This document shows, one piece after another, positions 7,071-15,202 of a stretch of 16,457 nt of DNA. Below the pieces are notes generated by a model, which made no database searches, was not told the DNA's origin, and saw only the letters and a list, made by a program, of their open reading frames with translations. Origin of the DNA: an uncultured Eubacteriales bacterium (GTDB lineage: Bacteria > Bacillota > Clostridia > Lachnospirales > Lachnospiraceae); the NCBI GenBank assembly GCA_900544525.1, contig UQVN01000047.1, forward strand, positions 1 to 16,457. Direction: 5' to 3'. The position numbers and the translations under genes were made by a program. How positions within the stretch are numbered: position 1 is the first letter of the stretch; the number at the start of each line of letters is the position of its first letter.

Positions 7071-8033
7071 ATGTCAATTAAAATTTTAGGAACTGGTAGT
7101 TCTGTTCCAAAAAGAATTGTAACCAATGATGATTTAGCACAAATTATGGATACAAGCGATGAATGGATCAGAAGTCGTACTGGAATTAGAGCAAGACATT
7201 TAGCCATAGAAGAAACAAGTAATGAGATGGCAGCAAAAGCGGGAGAAAGAGCGCTTTTACAAGCGGGAATGAGAGCGGAAGAATTAGATATGATTCTTGT
7301 TGCTACCCTTTCTCCTGATCAAGTGATGCCGAACACCGCTTGTGAAGTTCAAAAAAGAATTGGAGCAAAAAAGGCGGTTTGTATCGATTTAAATGCAGCA
7401 TGTTCTGGGTTTTTATTCGCGCTTCATACAGCAGCTGCTTATATTGCAAGTGGATTTTCCAATAACATTTTAGTGATTGGCGTTGAAACATTATCAAAAG
7501 TTATGGATTGGAACGATCGTTCCACTTGTGTACTTTTTGGAGATGGTGCAGGCGCTGCTGTTGTTACAAGAGGAGAAGAAAATAGCTATGAGGCTGTTGT
7601 CGGTTCCAATGGAGAGAAAGGGCATGTATTAGAACTTGGAGATCGTAAAAATAATAATCCATATGTATCCAATGAAGATGATCCATATTATGTCACAATG
7701 GATGGGCAGGAAGTCTTTAAATTTGCAGTATCTACGGTACCAAATGCAATTAAAGAAGTGTTAGAAAAGGCAAATGTCAAAGTAGAAGAAGTGGATCACT
7801 TTTTACTTCATCAAGCAAATGAAAGAATTTTACAATCCGTGGCAAAACGATTAAAACTTCCACTTACAAAGTTCCCTATGAATTTAGAGCGATACGGAAA
7901 CACTTCTTCTGCTAGCATTATACTGTTATTAGATGAATTGAATCAGAAAAATGAAATAAAAAGAGGGGATAAAATTGTTCTTTGTGGATTCGGTGGTGGA
8001 CTCACATGGGGAGCAATTTATCTTACTTGGTAG
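7071..8033 (+). CDS. fabH: 3-oxoacyl-ACP synthase III (KAS III)
   Basis: FabH starts each fatty-acid chain by condensing a short acyl-CoA with malonyl-ACP. The 320-residue protein carries the full catalytic triad: Cys111 in DLNAACSGF, His247 in LLHQAN and Asn277 in ERYGNTSSAS. It also has the conserved DEWIRSRTGIR block near residues 29-40 and the C-terminal GFGGGLTWG. The frame is open back to a TTG at 7032, but that codon lies within the operator and before the predicted transcript start. ATG 7071 gives the canonical MSIKILGTGS start and has AAGGA (7059-7063) 7 bases upstream. In many Firmicutes fabH lies in a fab cluster with acpP, fabK or fabD; here it is isolated from those genes. Regulation by a FabT-like repressor is suggested by the operator. 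Confidence 0.97.
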   Translation: MSIKILGTGSSVPKRIVTNDDLAQIMDTSDEWIRSRTGIRARHLAIEETSNEMAAKAGERALLQAGMRAEELDMILVATLSPDQVMPNTACEVQKRIGAKKAVCIDLNAACSGFLFALHTAAAYIASGFSNNILVIGVETLSKVMDWNDRSTCVLFGDGAGAAVVTRGEENSYEAVVGSNGEKGHVLELGDRKNNNPYVSNEDDPYYVTMDGQEVFKFAVSTVPNAIKEVLEKANVKVEEVDHFLLHQANERILQSVAKRLKLPLTKFPMNLERYGNTSSASIILLLDELNQKNEIKRGDKIVLCGFGGGLTWGAIYLTW

Positions 8034-8057
8034 AAAAGAAAAAACAGGGAGTGAAGA

Positions 8058-8816
8058 TTGAAACGATTACAATATCAAAGGCGAATTCAATTTTCACAAA
8101 AGATAAGACAAAAGAGAACCATAGTTTTTATTGTGGTTCTCTTTTCTTTTTTATGTATTATATTAGGAGAAAATTTACTATTACAGACCATAGCAAAACG
8201 GAATGAAGGGCTCATTGCACAAAAGAAGATGGAGTATTTTCGTACGATTCCAAGTGGAAGTGATGAAAAGCAGTTTCTATATTTTTTAAAGAAAAATCCA
8301 GCTTATGAAACCTATTATAAAACAATCAAAGCCGAGAGCAAGAGGTTTCCTATCGATAGGGATTATTTTCATTCCATTTCTTATGAGGATTCATGGGGAA
8401 ATGAACGGAATTTTGGAGGGAAGCGAAGGCATGAGGGAACCGATCTCATGTCAAATACCAATAAGAGAGGGGAAATCCCAATTTTTAGCATGAGCGATGG
8501 GGTAGTAGTAAACAAAGGATGGTTAACCCTTGGAGGGTTTCGAATCGGTATTAAGACAAAAAGTGGGATTTATTATTACTACGCTCATCTTTATTCCTAT
8601 GCAGAAGGATTAAACGTAGGCGATGAAGTGAAGGCAGGACAGTTTCTTGGATTTATGGGGGATTCTGGGTATGGAGAAGAAGGAACAATCGGACAATTTC
8701 CTGTTCATTTGCATATGGGGATTTATATGACAATGGGGCAAAAAGAGATTAGTGTGAATCCCTATTGGATTTTAAAAGAGTTGGAAAAGAAAGAAAAATC
8801 GAATATTGCGAGATAA
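8058..8816 (+). CDS. Membrane-anchored M23 (LytM) family metallopeptidase
   Basis: M23 enzymes are zinc endopeptidases that usually cut peptidoglycan cross-bridges. The N-terminus is basic (residues 1-20) and is followed by one hydrophobic segment (about 21-40), so the catalytic part should face outward while tethered. The LytM domain fills residues 115-235. All zinc and catalytic positions are present: H125 and D129 in RHEGTDL, H177 in YYAHLYS, and H217-x-H219 in PVHLHMG. It is therefore likely active, unlike Bacillus SpoIIQ. The start is TTG 8058 with GGGAG (8047-8051) 6 bases upstream. No ATG in frame occurs before residue 58, and starting there would remove the anchor. An intrinsic terminator lies within codons 18-32. 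Role could be in growth, division or sporulation; nothing here decides it. Confidence 0.9.
   Translation: MKRLQYQRRIQFSQKIRQKRTIVFIVVLFSFLCIILGENLLLQTIAKRNEGLIAQKKMEYFRTIPSGSDEKQFLYFLKKNPAYETYYKTIKAESKRFPIDRDYFHSISYEDSWGNERNFGGKRRHEGTDLMSNTNKRGEIPIFSMSDGVVVNKGWLTLGGFRIGIKTKSGIYYYYAHLYSYAEGLNVGDEVKAGQFLGFMGDSGYGEEGTIGQFPVHLHMGIYMTMGQKEISVNPYWILKELEKKEKSNIAR
8110..8152 (+). terminator. Intrinsic terminator embedded in the 5' coding region of the M23 gene
   Basis: The arm 8110-8124 (AAAAGAGAACCATAG) pairs with 8131-8145 over 15 bp, including two G-U pairs, around a TTTTTA loop. It is followed directly by CTTTTTT. It sits 76 bases after the fabH stop, a normal distance for the fabH terminator, yet it also encodes part of the peptidase anchor (residues 18-32). 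Both readings can be true. Confidence 0.8.
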
Positions 8817-8821
8817 ATTAT

Positions 8822-8838
8822 TTTCCTTATAAAGGAAA
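8822..8838 (+). repeat. Inverted repeat at the -35 region of the alarmone synthetase promoter
   Basis: A perfect 7-bp inverted repeat, TTTCCTT-ATA-AAGGAAA, begins 6 bases after the M23 stop and covers the -35 position of the next promoter. No T-run follows, so it is a poor terminator. An operator is possible. Confidence 0.5.
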
Positions 8839-8841
8839 GTA

Positions 8842-8850
8842 TGTTATAAT
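8842..8850 (+). promoter_or_regulatory. Extended -10 promoter for the small alarmone synthetase gene
   Basis: TGTTATAAT is a perfect extended -10 element (TGN + TATAAT). The -35 position (about 8822-8827, TTTCCT) is poor and lies within an inverted repeat. The predicted transcript would begin near 8857 and carry a leader of about 95 bases, in which I see no convincing structure. Confidence 0.6.
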
Positions 8851-8953
8851 AAATCATGTTATGCTCTATTATACGGGGAGAATTGATTTGGACACTATGA
8901 TAGAATAAGCGAATGAATACTGAACTATAGGAACAAGAGGTGTGATGTGACAG

Positions 8954-9757
8954 ATGGAATTACATTTATGGAGAGAAATGCTCGACCCTTATTACTTTGC
9001 AGTAGAAGAACTTGTTGTAAAATTTCGGAACTTACAAAAAGAATTTCGGGATACCAATCAATATAGTCCAATTGAAGAAGTACAAGGGCGTGTAAAAAGC
9101 ATTTCTAGTATTTTAGATAAAGTACAAAAAAAACAATATGAACTTGGGGATGTAGAAGATAAAATTGAAGATATTGCGGGAATTCGTATTATTTGTCAGT
9201 TTACAGAAGATATTGATAAAGTCGTTGCTTTGATTAAAAAGCGAAGTGATCTTATTTTAAAAAGTGAAAAAGATTACATAAGGAATCCAAAATCAAGTGG
9301 TTATCGCAGTTATCATATGATTTTATACTATGATGTCAATATGGCAGAAGGGACAAAGCGAATTCAAGTAGAAATCCAAATTCGAACACTTGGTATGAAT
9401 TTTTGGTCAACCATTGAACATTCTCTTCAATATAAATATAAGAGAAATATTCCAGAACATATTAAGGAAAGATTATTAAATACTGCACAAGCTGTAGTTA
9501 ATTTAGATGCGGAGATGTCAACCGTTCGAGATGAGATTTTAGATGCGCAGAACGATTTTACAATAAAAGATCAGTTAGTATCCGATATTTTAAAAAATAT
9601 TCAAGGCCTTTTTCGTGTAGCAAATCAACGAGAAGTGATTAAAATTCAGGATGAATTTTATAAAGTATATCAAAGTGGTAATGTAGAGCAATTAAAACAT
9701 TTTGGCAAACAGCTTGATATTATAACAGAAGGATATCGAGCACAGAATTTAAATTAG
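8954..9757 (+). CDS. Small alarmone synthetase, GTP pyrophosphokinase (RelQ/YjbM-like)
   Basis: Enzymes of this family transfer pyrophosphate from ATP to GTP or GDP, making the stringent-response signal (p)ppGpp. The RelA/SpoT synthetase fold is clear: DIAGIRII at residues 73-80, NPKSSGYRSYH at 111-121, VEIQIRT at 139-145 and FWSTIEH at 150-156. There is no HD hydrolase domain and no TGS or ACT domain, so it should be a synthesis-only enzyme. Length is 267 residues, against about 210 for B. subtilis YjbM and YwaC; the extra sequence is mainly a charged helical C-terminal part (about 166-267). ATG 8954 is the first possible start because an in-frame TGA lies at 8948. The best ribosome site, AGAGG (8936-8940), is unusually far away (13 bases). 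It has its own promoter and is probably expressed separately. Confidence 0.92.
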   Translation: MELHLWREMLDPYYFAVEELVVKFRNLQKEFRDTNQYSPIEEVQGRVKSISSILDKVQKKQYELGDVEDKIEDIAGIRIICQFTEDIDKVVALIKKRSDLILKSEKDYIRNPKSSGYRSYHMILYYDVNMAEGTKRIQVEIQIRTLGMNFWSTIEHSLQYKYKRNIPEHIKERLLNTAQAVVNLDAEMSTVRDEILDAQNDFTIKDQLVSDILKNIQGLFRVANQREVIKIQDEFYKVYQSGNVEQLKHFGKQLDIITEGYRAQNLN

Positions 9758-9882
9758 AAAATAGGCAAAACCTTCCTGTATCGAAAAATGATGAGAAATA
9801 CGTGGTATGGATTTTTCATATAAAAAAGATATGGGGAGGCTTTTCAGCGTTATAGAAAAAGATTACAAATAGGAGAAAAAGA

Positions 9883-11247
9883 GTGAATTTACCAATTACA
9901 TTTCAAGAAAAAATGAAGAAATTACTTGGAGAAGAGGAGTATACAAAGTATTTAGAAAGTTTTGAGCAAAAGAATAAAAGTGGGCTACGTGTCAATACGA
10001 GCAAAATTTCTGTAGAAGACTTTTTAAAAATTTGTCCATTTGAGTTAGAACCAGTGCCTTGGACAACCAATGGATTTTATTACAATCAAGAATTACAACC
10101 AGCAAAGCATCCCTTTTATTTTGCAGGACTTTATTATTTACAAGAGCCAAGCGCTATGTCACCAGCGGCGTTTTTACCAGTAAATGAAGGGGAAAGAGTG
10201 TTAGATCTTTGTGCAGCTCCTGGAGGAAAGACAACAGAACTTGGTGTAAAATTAAACGGAAAAGGCGTTTTAGTTACCAATGATATTAGCAATTCAAGAG
10301 CAAAAGCTCTCCTTAAAAATGTAGAATTGTTTGGACTTTCCAACGCCATTGTTTTAAGTGAACCGCCTGCAAAATTAGCCAGTCGTTTTGGAGGATATTT
10401 TGATAAAATTTTAATTGATGCCCCATGCTCTGGAGAAGGAATGTTTCGAAAAGATCCGCCAATTATGAAAAATTGGGAGAAAACAGGAGTGGAATTTTAC
10501 GCTAATTTACAAAGAGAAATCCTTCCAGAAGCCATTAAAATGTTGCGTCCAGGGGGAATGTTATTATATTCTACCTGCACATTTTCACCAGAAGAAAATG
10601 AACAAAGCATTGAATATTTATTAAGTCTTGATGAAGGGCTTTCTCTTGTAGAGCTTCCGATGTTTGATGGATTTGACACAGGGCATCCAGAGTGGGGATT
10701 GACAGGCAATGAAGAATTGAAAAAGACAAGAAGAATTTGGCCTCACAAAGTGGCAGGTGAAGGGCATTATGTAGCTCTTCTTAAAAAATCAGAAGATTCT
10801 ATGCCACTTGGAAGTTATACGCCTTATCCATACAAGAAACCAAAACTTCCAAAAGAAGTTATGGAGTTTATGGAAAAGACAAACATAACAATTGATGAGA
10901 GAAGATTATTAGTAAATCAAGATTATGTCTATTATCTGCCAGAGGATTTGGCAGATTTTACAGGGCTTCGTACCTTGCGTTCTGGACTCTTTTTAGGTAT
11001 TATTAAGAAAAATCGTTTTGAACCAAGTCAAGCATTTGCTATGTCACTTTCCAAAGAAGGATTTGACAATGCCATTTCCATTGAAGAAGAACAGTGGATT
11101 AAATATTTAAAATGTGAGACAATTCCAGTGGAAGGCGGAAAAGATGGAATGGCTTTAATTTGCGCAAAAGATTATCCGCTTGGCTGGGGAAAAAATAGTA
11201 AGGGAACGTTAAAAAACAAATACCGCGCTGGTTGGAGATGGTTATAA
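9883..11247 (+). CDS. rsmF: rRNA m5C methyltransferase, RsmB/RsmF (NOL1/NOP2/Sun) family
   Basis: These S-adenosylmethionine enzymes methylate C5 of cytosine in rRNA; RsmF-type members act on helix 44 of 16S rRNA. The SAM motif LDLCAAPGGK is at residues 108-117. The two catalytic cysteines are present: C182 in DAPCSGEGMFRK and C232 in STCTFSPEENE. The GEGMFRK signature and the C-terminal DYPLGWGK...YRAGWRW block (end of the 454 residues) fit the RsmF branch, which has a C-terminal RNA-binding module. The start is GTG 9883, 7 bases after AGGAG (9871-9875). The 125 bases upstream hold no clear promoter or terminator, though some signal is needed for this five-gene unit. The stop overlaps the next start as TAATG. 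The exact target cytosine is not visible from sequence. Confidence 0.86.
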   Translation: MNLPITFQEKMKKLLGEEEYTKYLESFEQKNKSGLRVNTSKISVEDFLKICPFELEPVPWTTNGFYYNQELQPAKHPFYFAGLYYLQEPSAMSPAAFLPVNEGERVLDLCAAPGGKTTELGVKLNGKGVLVTNDISNSRAKALLKNVELFGLSNAIVLSEPPAKLASRFGGYFDKILIDAPCSGEGMFRKDPPIMKNWEKTGVEFYANLQREILPEAIKMLRPGGMLLYSTCTFSPEENEQSIEYLLSLDEGLSLVELPMFDGFDTGHPEWGLTGNEELKKTRRIWPHKVAGEGHYVALLKKSEDSMPLGSYTPYPYKKPKLPKEVMEFMEKTNITIDERRLLVNQDYVYYLPEDLADFTGLRTLRSGLFLGIIKKNRFEPSQAFAMSLSKEGFDNAISIEEEQWIKYLKCETIPVEGGKDGMALICAKDYPLGWGKNSKGTLKNKYRAGWRWL

Positions 11248-11963
11248 TGGGAGGAAAGATAAGATTAGATAAATATTTGGCGGATATGTCATTTGGGACA
11301 AGAACTGAAGTAAAGCAGATGATAAAAAAGGGACTTGTGACGGTTAATGGTGCCATTGTAAAAAAGTCTGAAGTAAAGGTGGGAGAAGAAGATCAAGTTT
11401 CCGTATCAGGAAAAGAGGTAACCTATTCTGCGTTTGAATATTTTATGCTCCATAAACCAGCTGGTGTTGTATCTGCCACAGAAGATCGGCTTCATAAGAC
11501 GGTACTCGATTGTATTGATTCCCATCGAAAAGATTTGTTTCCTGTTGGTCGATTGGATATTGATACCGAAGGATTACTGCTGATTACCAACGATGGAGAG
11601 TTGGCTCATGAATTATTATCTCCAAAAAAACATGTTGCAAAAACGTATTATGCAAAGATTGATGGAGTGGTGACCGAAAAAGAAATTTTAGCATTTAAAG
11701 AAGGACTGGACTTAAAAGAGTTTGTAGCAAAACCAGCAGAACTTGTTGTTCTTTCAAGACCTTCTGAGCAACAGTCTGAGATTCAAGTGACGATTTATGA
11801 AGGAAAATTCCATCAAGTAAAGCGAATGTTTGAAGCCGTTGGAATGAAAGTATTGTATTTAAAACGACTCTCTATGGGGACACTTTGTCTTGATGAAACA
11901 CTGGAAGTTGGAATGGCAAGACCACTTACAAAAGAAGAGATCGAACAGTTAAAAAGAAAATAA
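11247..11963 (+). CDS. rsuA: Pseudouridine synthase, RsuA/RluB/E/F family (probable 16S rRNA)
   Basis: The enzyme isomerises a uridine to pseudouridine in rRNA; RsuA itself modifies U516 of 16S rRNA (E. coli numbering). An N-terminal S4 RNA-binding domain (about residues 5-60, LDKYLADM...VTVNG) precedes the catalytic domain. The signature GRLDIDTEGLLLITNDG begins at residue 101 and contains catalytic Asp104. HKPAGVVSA (69-77) and the KFHQVKRMFEAVG motif are also present. Length is 238 residues, typical. ATG 11247 overlaps the rsmF stop (TAATG), with GGAG (11233-11236) upstream. Upstream in-frame TTG 11232 and ATG 11238 are worse placed. A strong GGGAGG at 11249-11254 lies just after the start codon, in front of an ATA where homologs often begin MRLDKYL. 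Assignment to RsuA rather than a 23S enzyme is moderately sure. Confidence 0.9.
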   Translation: MGGKIRLDKYLADMSFGTRTEVKQMIKKGLVTVNGAIVKKSEVKVGEEDQVSVSGKEVTYSAFEYFMLHKPAGVVSATEDRLHKTVLDCIDSHRKDLFPVGRLDIDTEGLLLITNDGELAHELLSPKKHVAKTYYAKIDGVVTEKEILAFKEGLDLKEFVAKPAELVVLSRPSEQQSEIQVTIYEGKFHQVKRMFEAVGMKVLYLKRLSMGTLCLDETLEVGMARPLTKEEIEQLKRK

Positions 11964-11993
11964 TGATTGGACGATGAAAGAAAGGAAGTACGA

Positions 11994-12662
11994 ATGTTAG
12001 AACAAGTAAAAGCGGTCATTTTTGATTTAGATGGAACGCTTGTAGATTCCATGTGGGTATGGAAAGAGATTGATATTGAATTTTTAGCCCCGTTTGGAAT
12101 TGAAGTTCCTGATAACCTTCAAAAAGAAATTGAAGGAAAAAGTTTTACAGAAACAGCGGAGTATTTTAAAGAAGTATTTCAAATACCGATGTCGATAGAG
12201 GAAATGAAAAATGTATGGAATCAGATGGCATATGAAAAGTATTCCTCTGTTGTTCCGTTAAAAGATGGAGTTTACGAATTTTTACGTTATTTAAAAGAAA
12301 ATAAAATTCCAGCAGGTATTGCTACAAGTAATTCAAGGGAGCTACTCTTAGCTGTTTTAGAGGGGCTTGGAGTGGAAGGATATTTTCAAGTGCTTTGTAC
12401 CGGCTGTGAAGTTGGCAGAGGAAAACCATTTCCAGATGTGTATTTAAAAGTGGCATCAGAGCTTCAAGTGGATCCAAAAGATTGTCTTGTGTTTGAAGAT
12501 TTACCAGCAGGACTTTTGGCAGGAAAAGCAGCTGGTATGAAAACTTGTGCAGTAAAAGATGAATTTTCTAAAGGAATGATTGTGGAAAAGAAACAGTTGG
12601 CGGATTATTATATTGAATCTTACGATGATATTTTAACGAGAAATTACGAGGTGTTAACATGA
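11994..12662 (+). CDS. HAD family phosphatase, beta-phosphoglucomutase-like
   Basis: This 222-residue haloacid dehalogenase protein has all four motifs: DLDGT at residues 11-15 with nucleophile D11 and acid/base D13, ATSN (T111, S112), K144 in GRGKPFPD, and FEDLPAG with E168-D169. A helical cap between residues 16 and 90 places it in subfamily I, with beta-phosphoglucomutases and small sugar-phosphate phosphatases. The substrate cannot be read from the sequence. ATG 11994 is preferred over TTG 11967 because it follows AAGGAAG (11982-11988) and gives a start right before the first motif. It begins 31 bases after rsuA and ends in an ATGA overlap with the YgiQ gene, so it is in the same operon. 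A metabolite-repair or nucleotide-clearing role is possible but is only inference. Confidence 0.92.
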   Translation: MLEQVKAVIFDLDGTLVDSMWVWKEIDIEFLAPFGIEVPDNLQKEIEGKSFTETAEYFKEVFQIPMSIEEMKNVWNQMAYEKYSSVVPLKDGVYEFLRYLKENKIPAGIATSNSRELLLAVLEGLGVEGYFQVLCTGCEVGRGKPFPDVYLKVASELQVDPKDCLVFEDLPAGLLAGKAAGMKTCAVKDEFSKGMIVEKKQLADYYIESYDDILTRNYEVLT

Positions 12663-14593
12663 GCTTTTTGCCAATAAATCGAAAAGAAATGGAAGAACGT
12701 GGATGGGAGCAGGCGGATTTTGTCTATATAACAGGAGATGCCTATGTGGATCATCATTCTTTTGGAGTTGCTATTATTAGTCGTGTATTAGAGGCTCATG
12801 GATATAAAGTGGCTATTTTAGCTCAGCCAGATTGGAAAAATCCAGAATGTGTAAAAGAGTTCGGGGAACCAAGGCTTGGTTTTTTAGTGACAGCAGGAAA
12901 TATGGACTCTATGGTAAATCATTATTCTGTTTCTAAAAATCGAAGAAAGCAGGATGCATATACACCAGGAGGTGTCATCGGAAAGCGTCCAGATCGAGCG
13001 ACGATTGTATATTGTAATATGATTAAGAAATTTTATCGCCATACCCCAATTATTATTGGAGGAATTGAAGCGAGTCTTCGTCGTCTTGGGCATTATGATT
13101 ATTGGGATAATAAAGTAAGGCGTTCTATTTTATTGGATGCACAAGCGGATTTACTGTTGTATGGAATGGGTGAGCGTTCCATTGTAGAAATGGCAGACGC
13201 CCTTAACAGTGGTATTTCGGTACAGGATTTGACGTTTATTAAAGGAACGGTTTATAAGACAAAAGAATTGCCAGCTGGTTATGATTTTATTACCCTGCCA
13301 ACGTTTGAGGAAATTGTGGAATCGAAAGAAACCTATGCAAGAAGTTTTTATTTACAATATTGCAATACGGATCCATTTTCAGCAAGACCTCTTGTAGAGC
13401 CATATGATCACGTTTATGTGGTACAAAACACACCAGCACTTCCGTTAACACAAGAAGAAATGGATGACGTTTATGCGTTACCTTATATGAGAGATTATCA
13501 TCCTTCTTATGAAGCAGCAGGAGGAATTCCAGCGATTTCAGAAGTGAAATTTAGTTTGGTCAATAATCGAGGATGTTTTGGTGGCTGTAGTTTTTGTGCA
13601 TTGACATTTCATCAAGGAAGAATTGTACAAACGAGAAGTCATGAATCGATTATTGAAGAGGCAAAGTTGATTACAGAGGAAAAAGATTTTAAAGGGTATA
13701 TTCATGATGTGGGAGGGCCAACCGCCAATTTCCGCCATCCAGCCTGTGAAAAACAGCTGACAAAAGGTGCTTGTAAAACAAAACAATGTCTTTTCCCAAA
13801 TCCTTGTAAAAACTTAAAGGTGGATCATAAAGATTATTTGAAATTATTAAGAAAATTGAGAAATCTTCCAAAAGTGAAGAAAGTATTTATTCGTTCTGGA
13901 GTTCGCTTTGACTATGTAGTAGCGGATAAAGATGATACCTTTTTAAGAGAACTTTGTGAATATCATGTGAGTGGGCAGTTAAAAGTAGCCCCAGAACATA
14001 TTGCAGATCCTGTTCTTCAAATGATGGGAAAACCAGAAAATGCCGTTTATGAAACTTTTAAAGAACGCTATAAAAAAGTTAATGAAGATCTGAATAAAAA
14101 GCAATACTTAGTTCCATATTTAATGTCTTCTCATCCAGGATCTACCCTAAAAGAAGCGGTGGCTCTTGCAGAATATTTAAGAGACTTAGGCTATATGCCA
14201 GAACAAGTACAAGATTTTTACCCAACACCAGCTACTATATCTACTTGTATGTATTATACAGGACTTGATCCTAGAACGATGAAGCCTGTTTATACGCCAA
14301 AGGCACCTCATGAAAAGGCAATGCAAAGAGCCTTAATTCAATATCGAAATCCACAAAATTATGATCTCGTAATGGAGGCACTGAAAAAAACAGGGCGTAT
14401 GGATTTAGTTGGATTTGATAAACATTGTTTGATAAGGCCAAGAAAGTTAGAAAGTGAAAAGCAAGGACAGCGAGGAAAATCTGCCCATTCAAAAGGAACA
14501 GAAAGTTATAAAAAATCAGGAAGAAAGAGTGAACAATCAGCGAAGCTAGGGAAGAAAAAGTCCATTCGCAATGTTCATAAGAAAAAACGATAG
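12659..14593 (+). CDS. ygiQ: YgiQ family (UPF0313) radical SAM protein
   Basis: YgiQ proteins are radical S-adenosylmethionine enzymes of unknown reaction. The 4Fe-4S motif CFGGCSFC supplies C306, C310 and C313, with the spacing C-x3-C-x2-C. A second cysteine set (C363, C372, C377, C383), which the family also has, may bind another cluster or metal. The N-terminal third (residues 15-200) resembles a cobalamin-binding-like Rossmann fold, as in the B12-radical SAM group, but no DxHxxG motif is evident. The C-terminal DUF3362-type region reaches about residue 600, and the last 45 residues are rich in Lys, Arg and Ser. Total length is 644. ATG 12659 overlaps the HAD stop; its ribosome site GAGGTG is at 12648-12653. 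Placement among rRNA-modification genes makes an RNA or ribosomal substrate an attractive guess only. Confidence 0.94.
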   Translation: MSFLPINRKEMEERGWEQADFVYITGDAYVDHHSFGVAIISRVLEAHGYKVAILAQPDWKNPECVKEFGEPRLGFLVTAGNMDSMVNHYSVSKNRRKQDAYTPGGVIGKRPDRATIVYCNMIKKFYRHTPIIIGGIEASLRRLGHYDYWDNKVRRSILLDAQADLLLYGMGERSIVEMADALNSGISVQDLTFIKGTVYKTKELPAGYDFITLPTFEEIVESKETYARSFYLQYCNTDPFSARPLVEPYDHVYVVQNTPALPLTQEEMDDVYALPYMRDYHPSYEAAGGIPAISEVKFSLVNNRGCFGGCSFCALTFHQGRIVQTRSHESIIEEAKLITEEKDFKGYIHDVGGPTANFRHPACEKQLTKGACKTKQCLFPNPCKNLKVDHKDYLKLLRKLRNLPKVKKVFIRSGVRFDYVVADKDDTFLRELCEYHVSGQLKVAPEHIADPVLQMMGKPENAVYETFKERYKKVNEDLNKKQYLVPYLMSSHPGSTLKEAVALAEYLRDLGYMPEQVQDFYPTPATISTCMYYTGLDPRTMKPVYTPKAPHEKAMQRALIQYRNPQNYDLVMEALKKTGRMDLVGFDKHCLIRPRKLESEKQGQRGKSAHSKGTESYKKSGRKSEQSAKLGKKKSIRNVHKKKR

Positions 14594-14615
14594 CCTGTGA
14601 AAGGAGCAAAATAGT

Positions 14616-15143
14616 ATGGAAGTCATTTATCAAGTGCAATCAGAATACTCCGAAAAACAAATGCAATATTATCGAAAAACAAAGCCGTATCGTATTTGGT
14701 TTCAGATATTAAAATGGATCTGTTATGTGATTGGTGGTATTAGTGTTTTTGTGAATTTGATTGTTTTTATTGCTGCTCCTCTTAACAAGATCAGTATTTT
14801 CAATATTATCACATTTCTTATCGGTGTCTTTTTACTCGTAGATGGGGCGATGAATAGTCATTTTCTCGATATTATATATGAAAAAAGAGTGAAAAAGACA
14901 AAAAGGGATGGAGCGATTACTCTTTCTTTTTATGAGCAAGAAATAAAGATTCAGTTTGAAAAGGATAATCGACAGGAGACAATTCCTTATTCTGGGATTA
15001 CAAGAGTAGGGAAAGATTTTGAAGGCTATTTTCTAAAAGCTCAAAAAGAGCTATTTTATGTGAAAAGAAAACAATTTGATATTGGAGACGGATATGAGTT
15101 TCCAAAATTTTTAAAAGAAAAAACGGGACTTGAAATAAAATGA
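14616..15143 (+). CDS. YcxB-like small membrane protein
   Basis: This is a 175-residue protein with two membrane helices (about residues 28-54 and 60-78). A soluble C-terminal domain follows (about 90-175) with the pattern I-T-L-S-F-Y...I-P-Y-S-G-I-T-R-V...Y-F-L-K. That arrangement, with a strand-rich tail after two helices, fits the YcxB-like C-terminal domain family found widely in Clostridia. Function is unknown. The C-terminal part should lie on the same side of the membrane as the N-terminus, probably the cytoplasm given the positive residues flanking the helices. ATG 14616 follows AAGGAG (14601-14606) at 9 bases, and the gene starts 22 bases after ygiQ. It is the last gene of the operon, and its stop codon is the foot of the terminator stem. 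Confidence 0.85.
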   Translation: MEVIYQVQSEYSEKQMQYYRKTKPYRIWFQILKWICYVIGGISVFVNLIVFIAAPLNKISIFNIITFLIGVFLLVDGAMNSHFLDIIYEKRVKKTKRDGAITLSFYEQEIKIQFEKDNRQETIPYSGITRVGKDFEGYFLKAQKELFYVKRKQFDIGDGYEFPKFLKEKTGLEIK

Positions 15144-15173
15144 TGAGACTGTATCACAGTCTCATCGTTTTCT
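15137..15173 (+). terminator. Strong intrinsic terminator ending the rsmF-ycxB operon
   Basis: GATGAGACTGT (15142-15152) pairs perfectly with ACAGTCTCATC (15156-15166) across an ATC loop. The stem is extended by a T-G pair and an AAA/TTT run. TTTTCT follows. The YcxB stop codon TGA (15141-15143) forms the base of the stem. The A-run before it could allow function on the opposite strand. Confidence 0.93.
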
Positions 15174-15202
15174 GTTAGAGAAAGAACAAGGGTACATTGT
15201 AT

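Noticed and set aside
8058..8816. SpoIIQ-like sporulation peptidase, suggested by closeness to spoIVA
   Set aside because: Topology fits, but the LytM domain alone is too common, the usual spoIID neighbourhood is absent, and no sporulation promoter was seen. I keep the general M23 call.
8822..8838. Terminator for the M23 gene
   Set aside because: The stem is A/T-rich with only two G-C pairs and no T-run follows. I list it as an inverted repeat or possible operator instead.
9758..9882. Promoter or small RNA in the 125-base gap before the rsmF-like gene
   Set aside because: There is a TATAAA at 9819-9824 but no acceptable -35 at 16-18 bases, and no stable hairpin. A promoter must exist somewhere for this operon, but I cannot place it.
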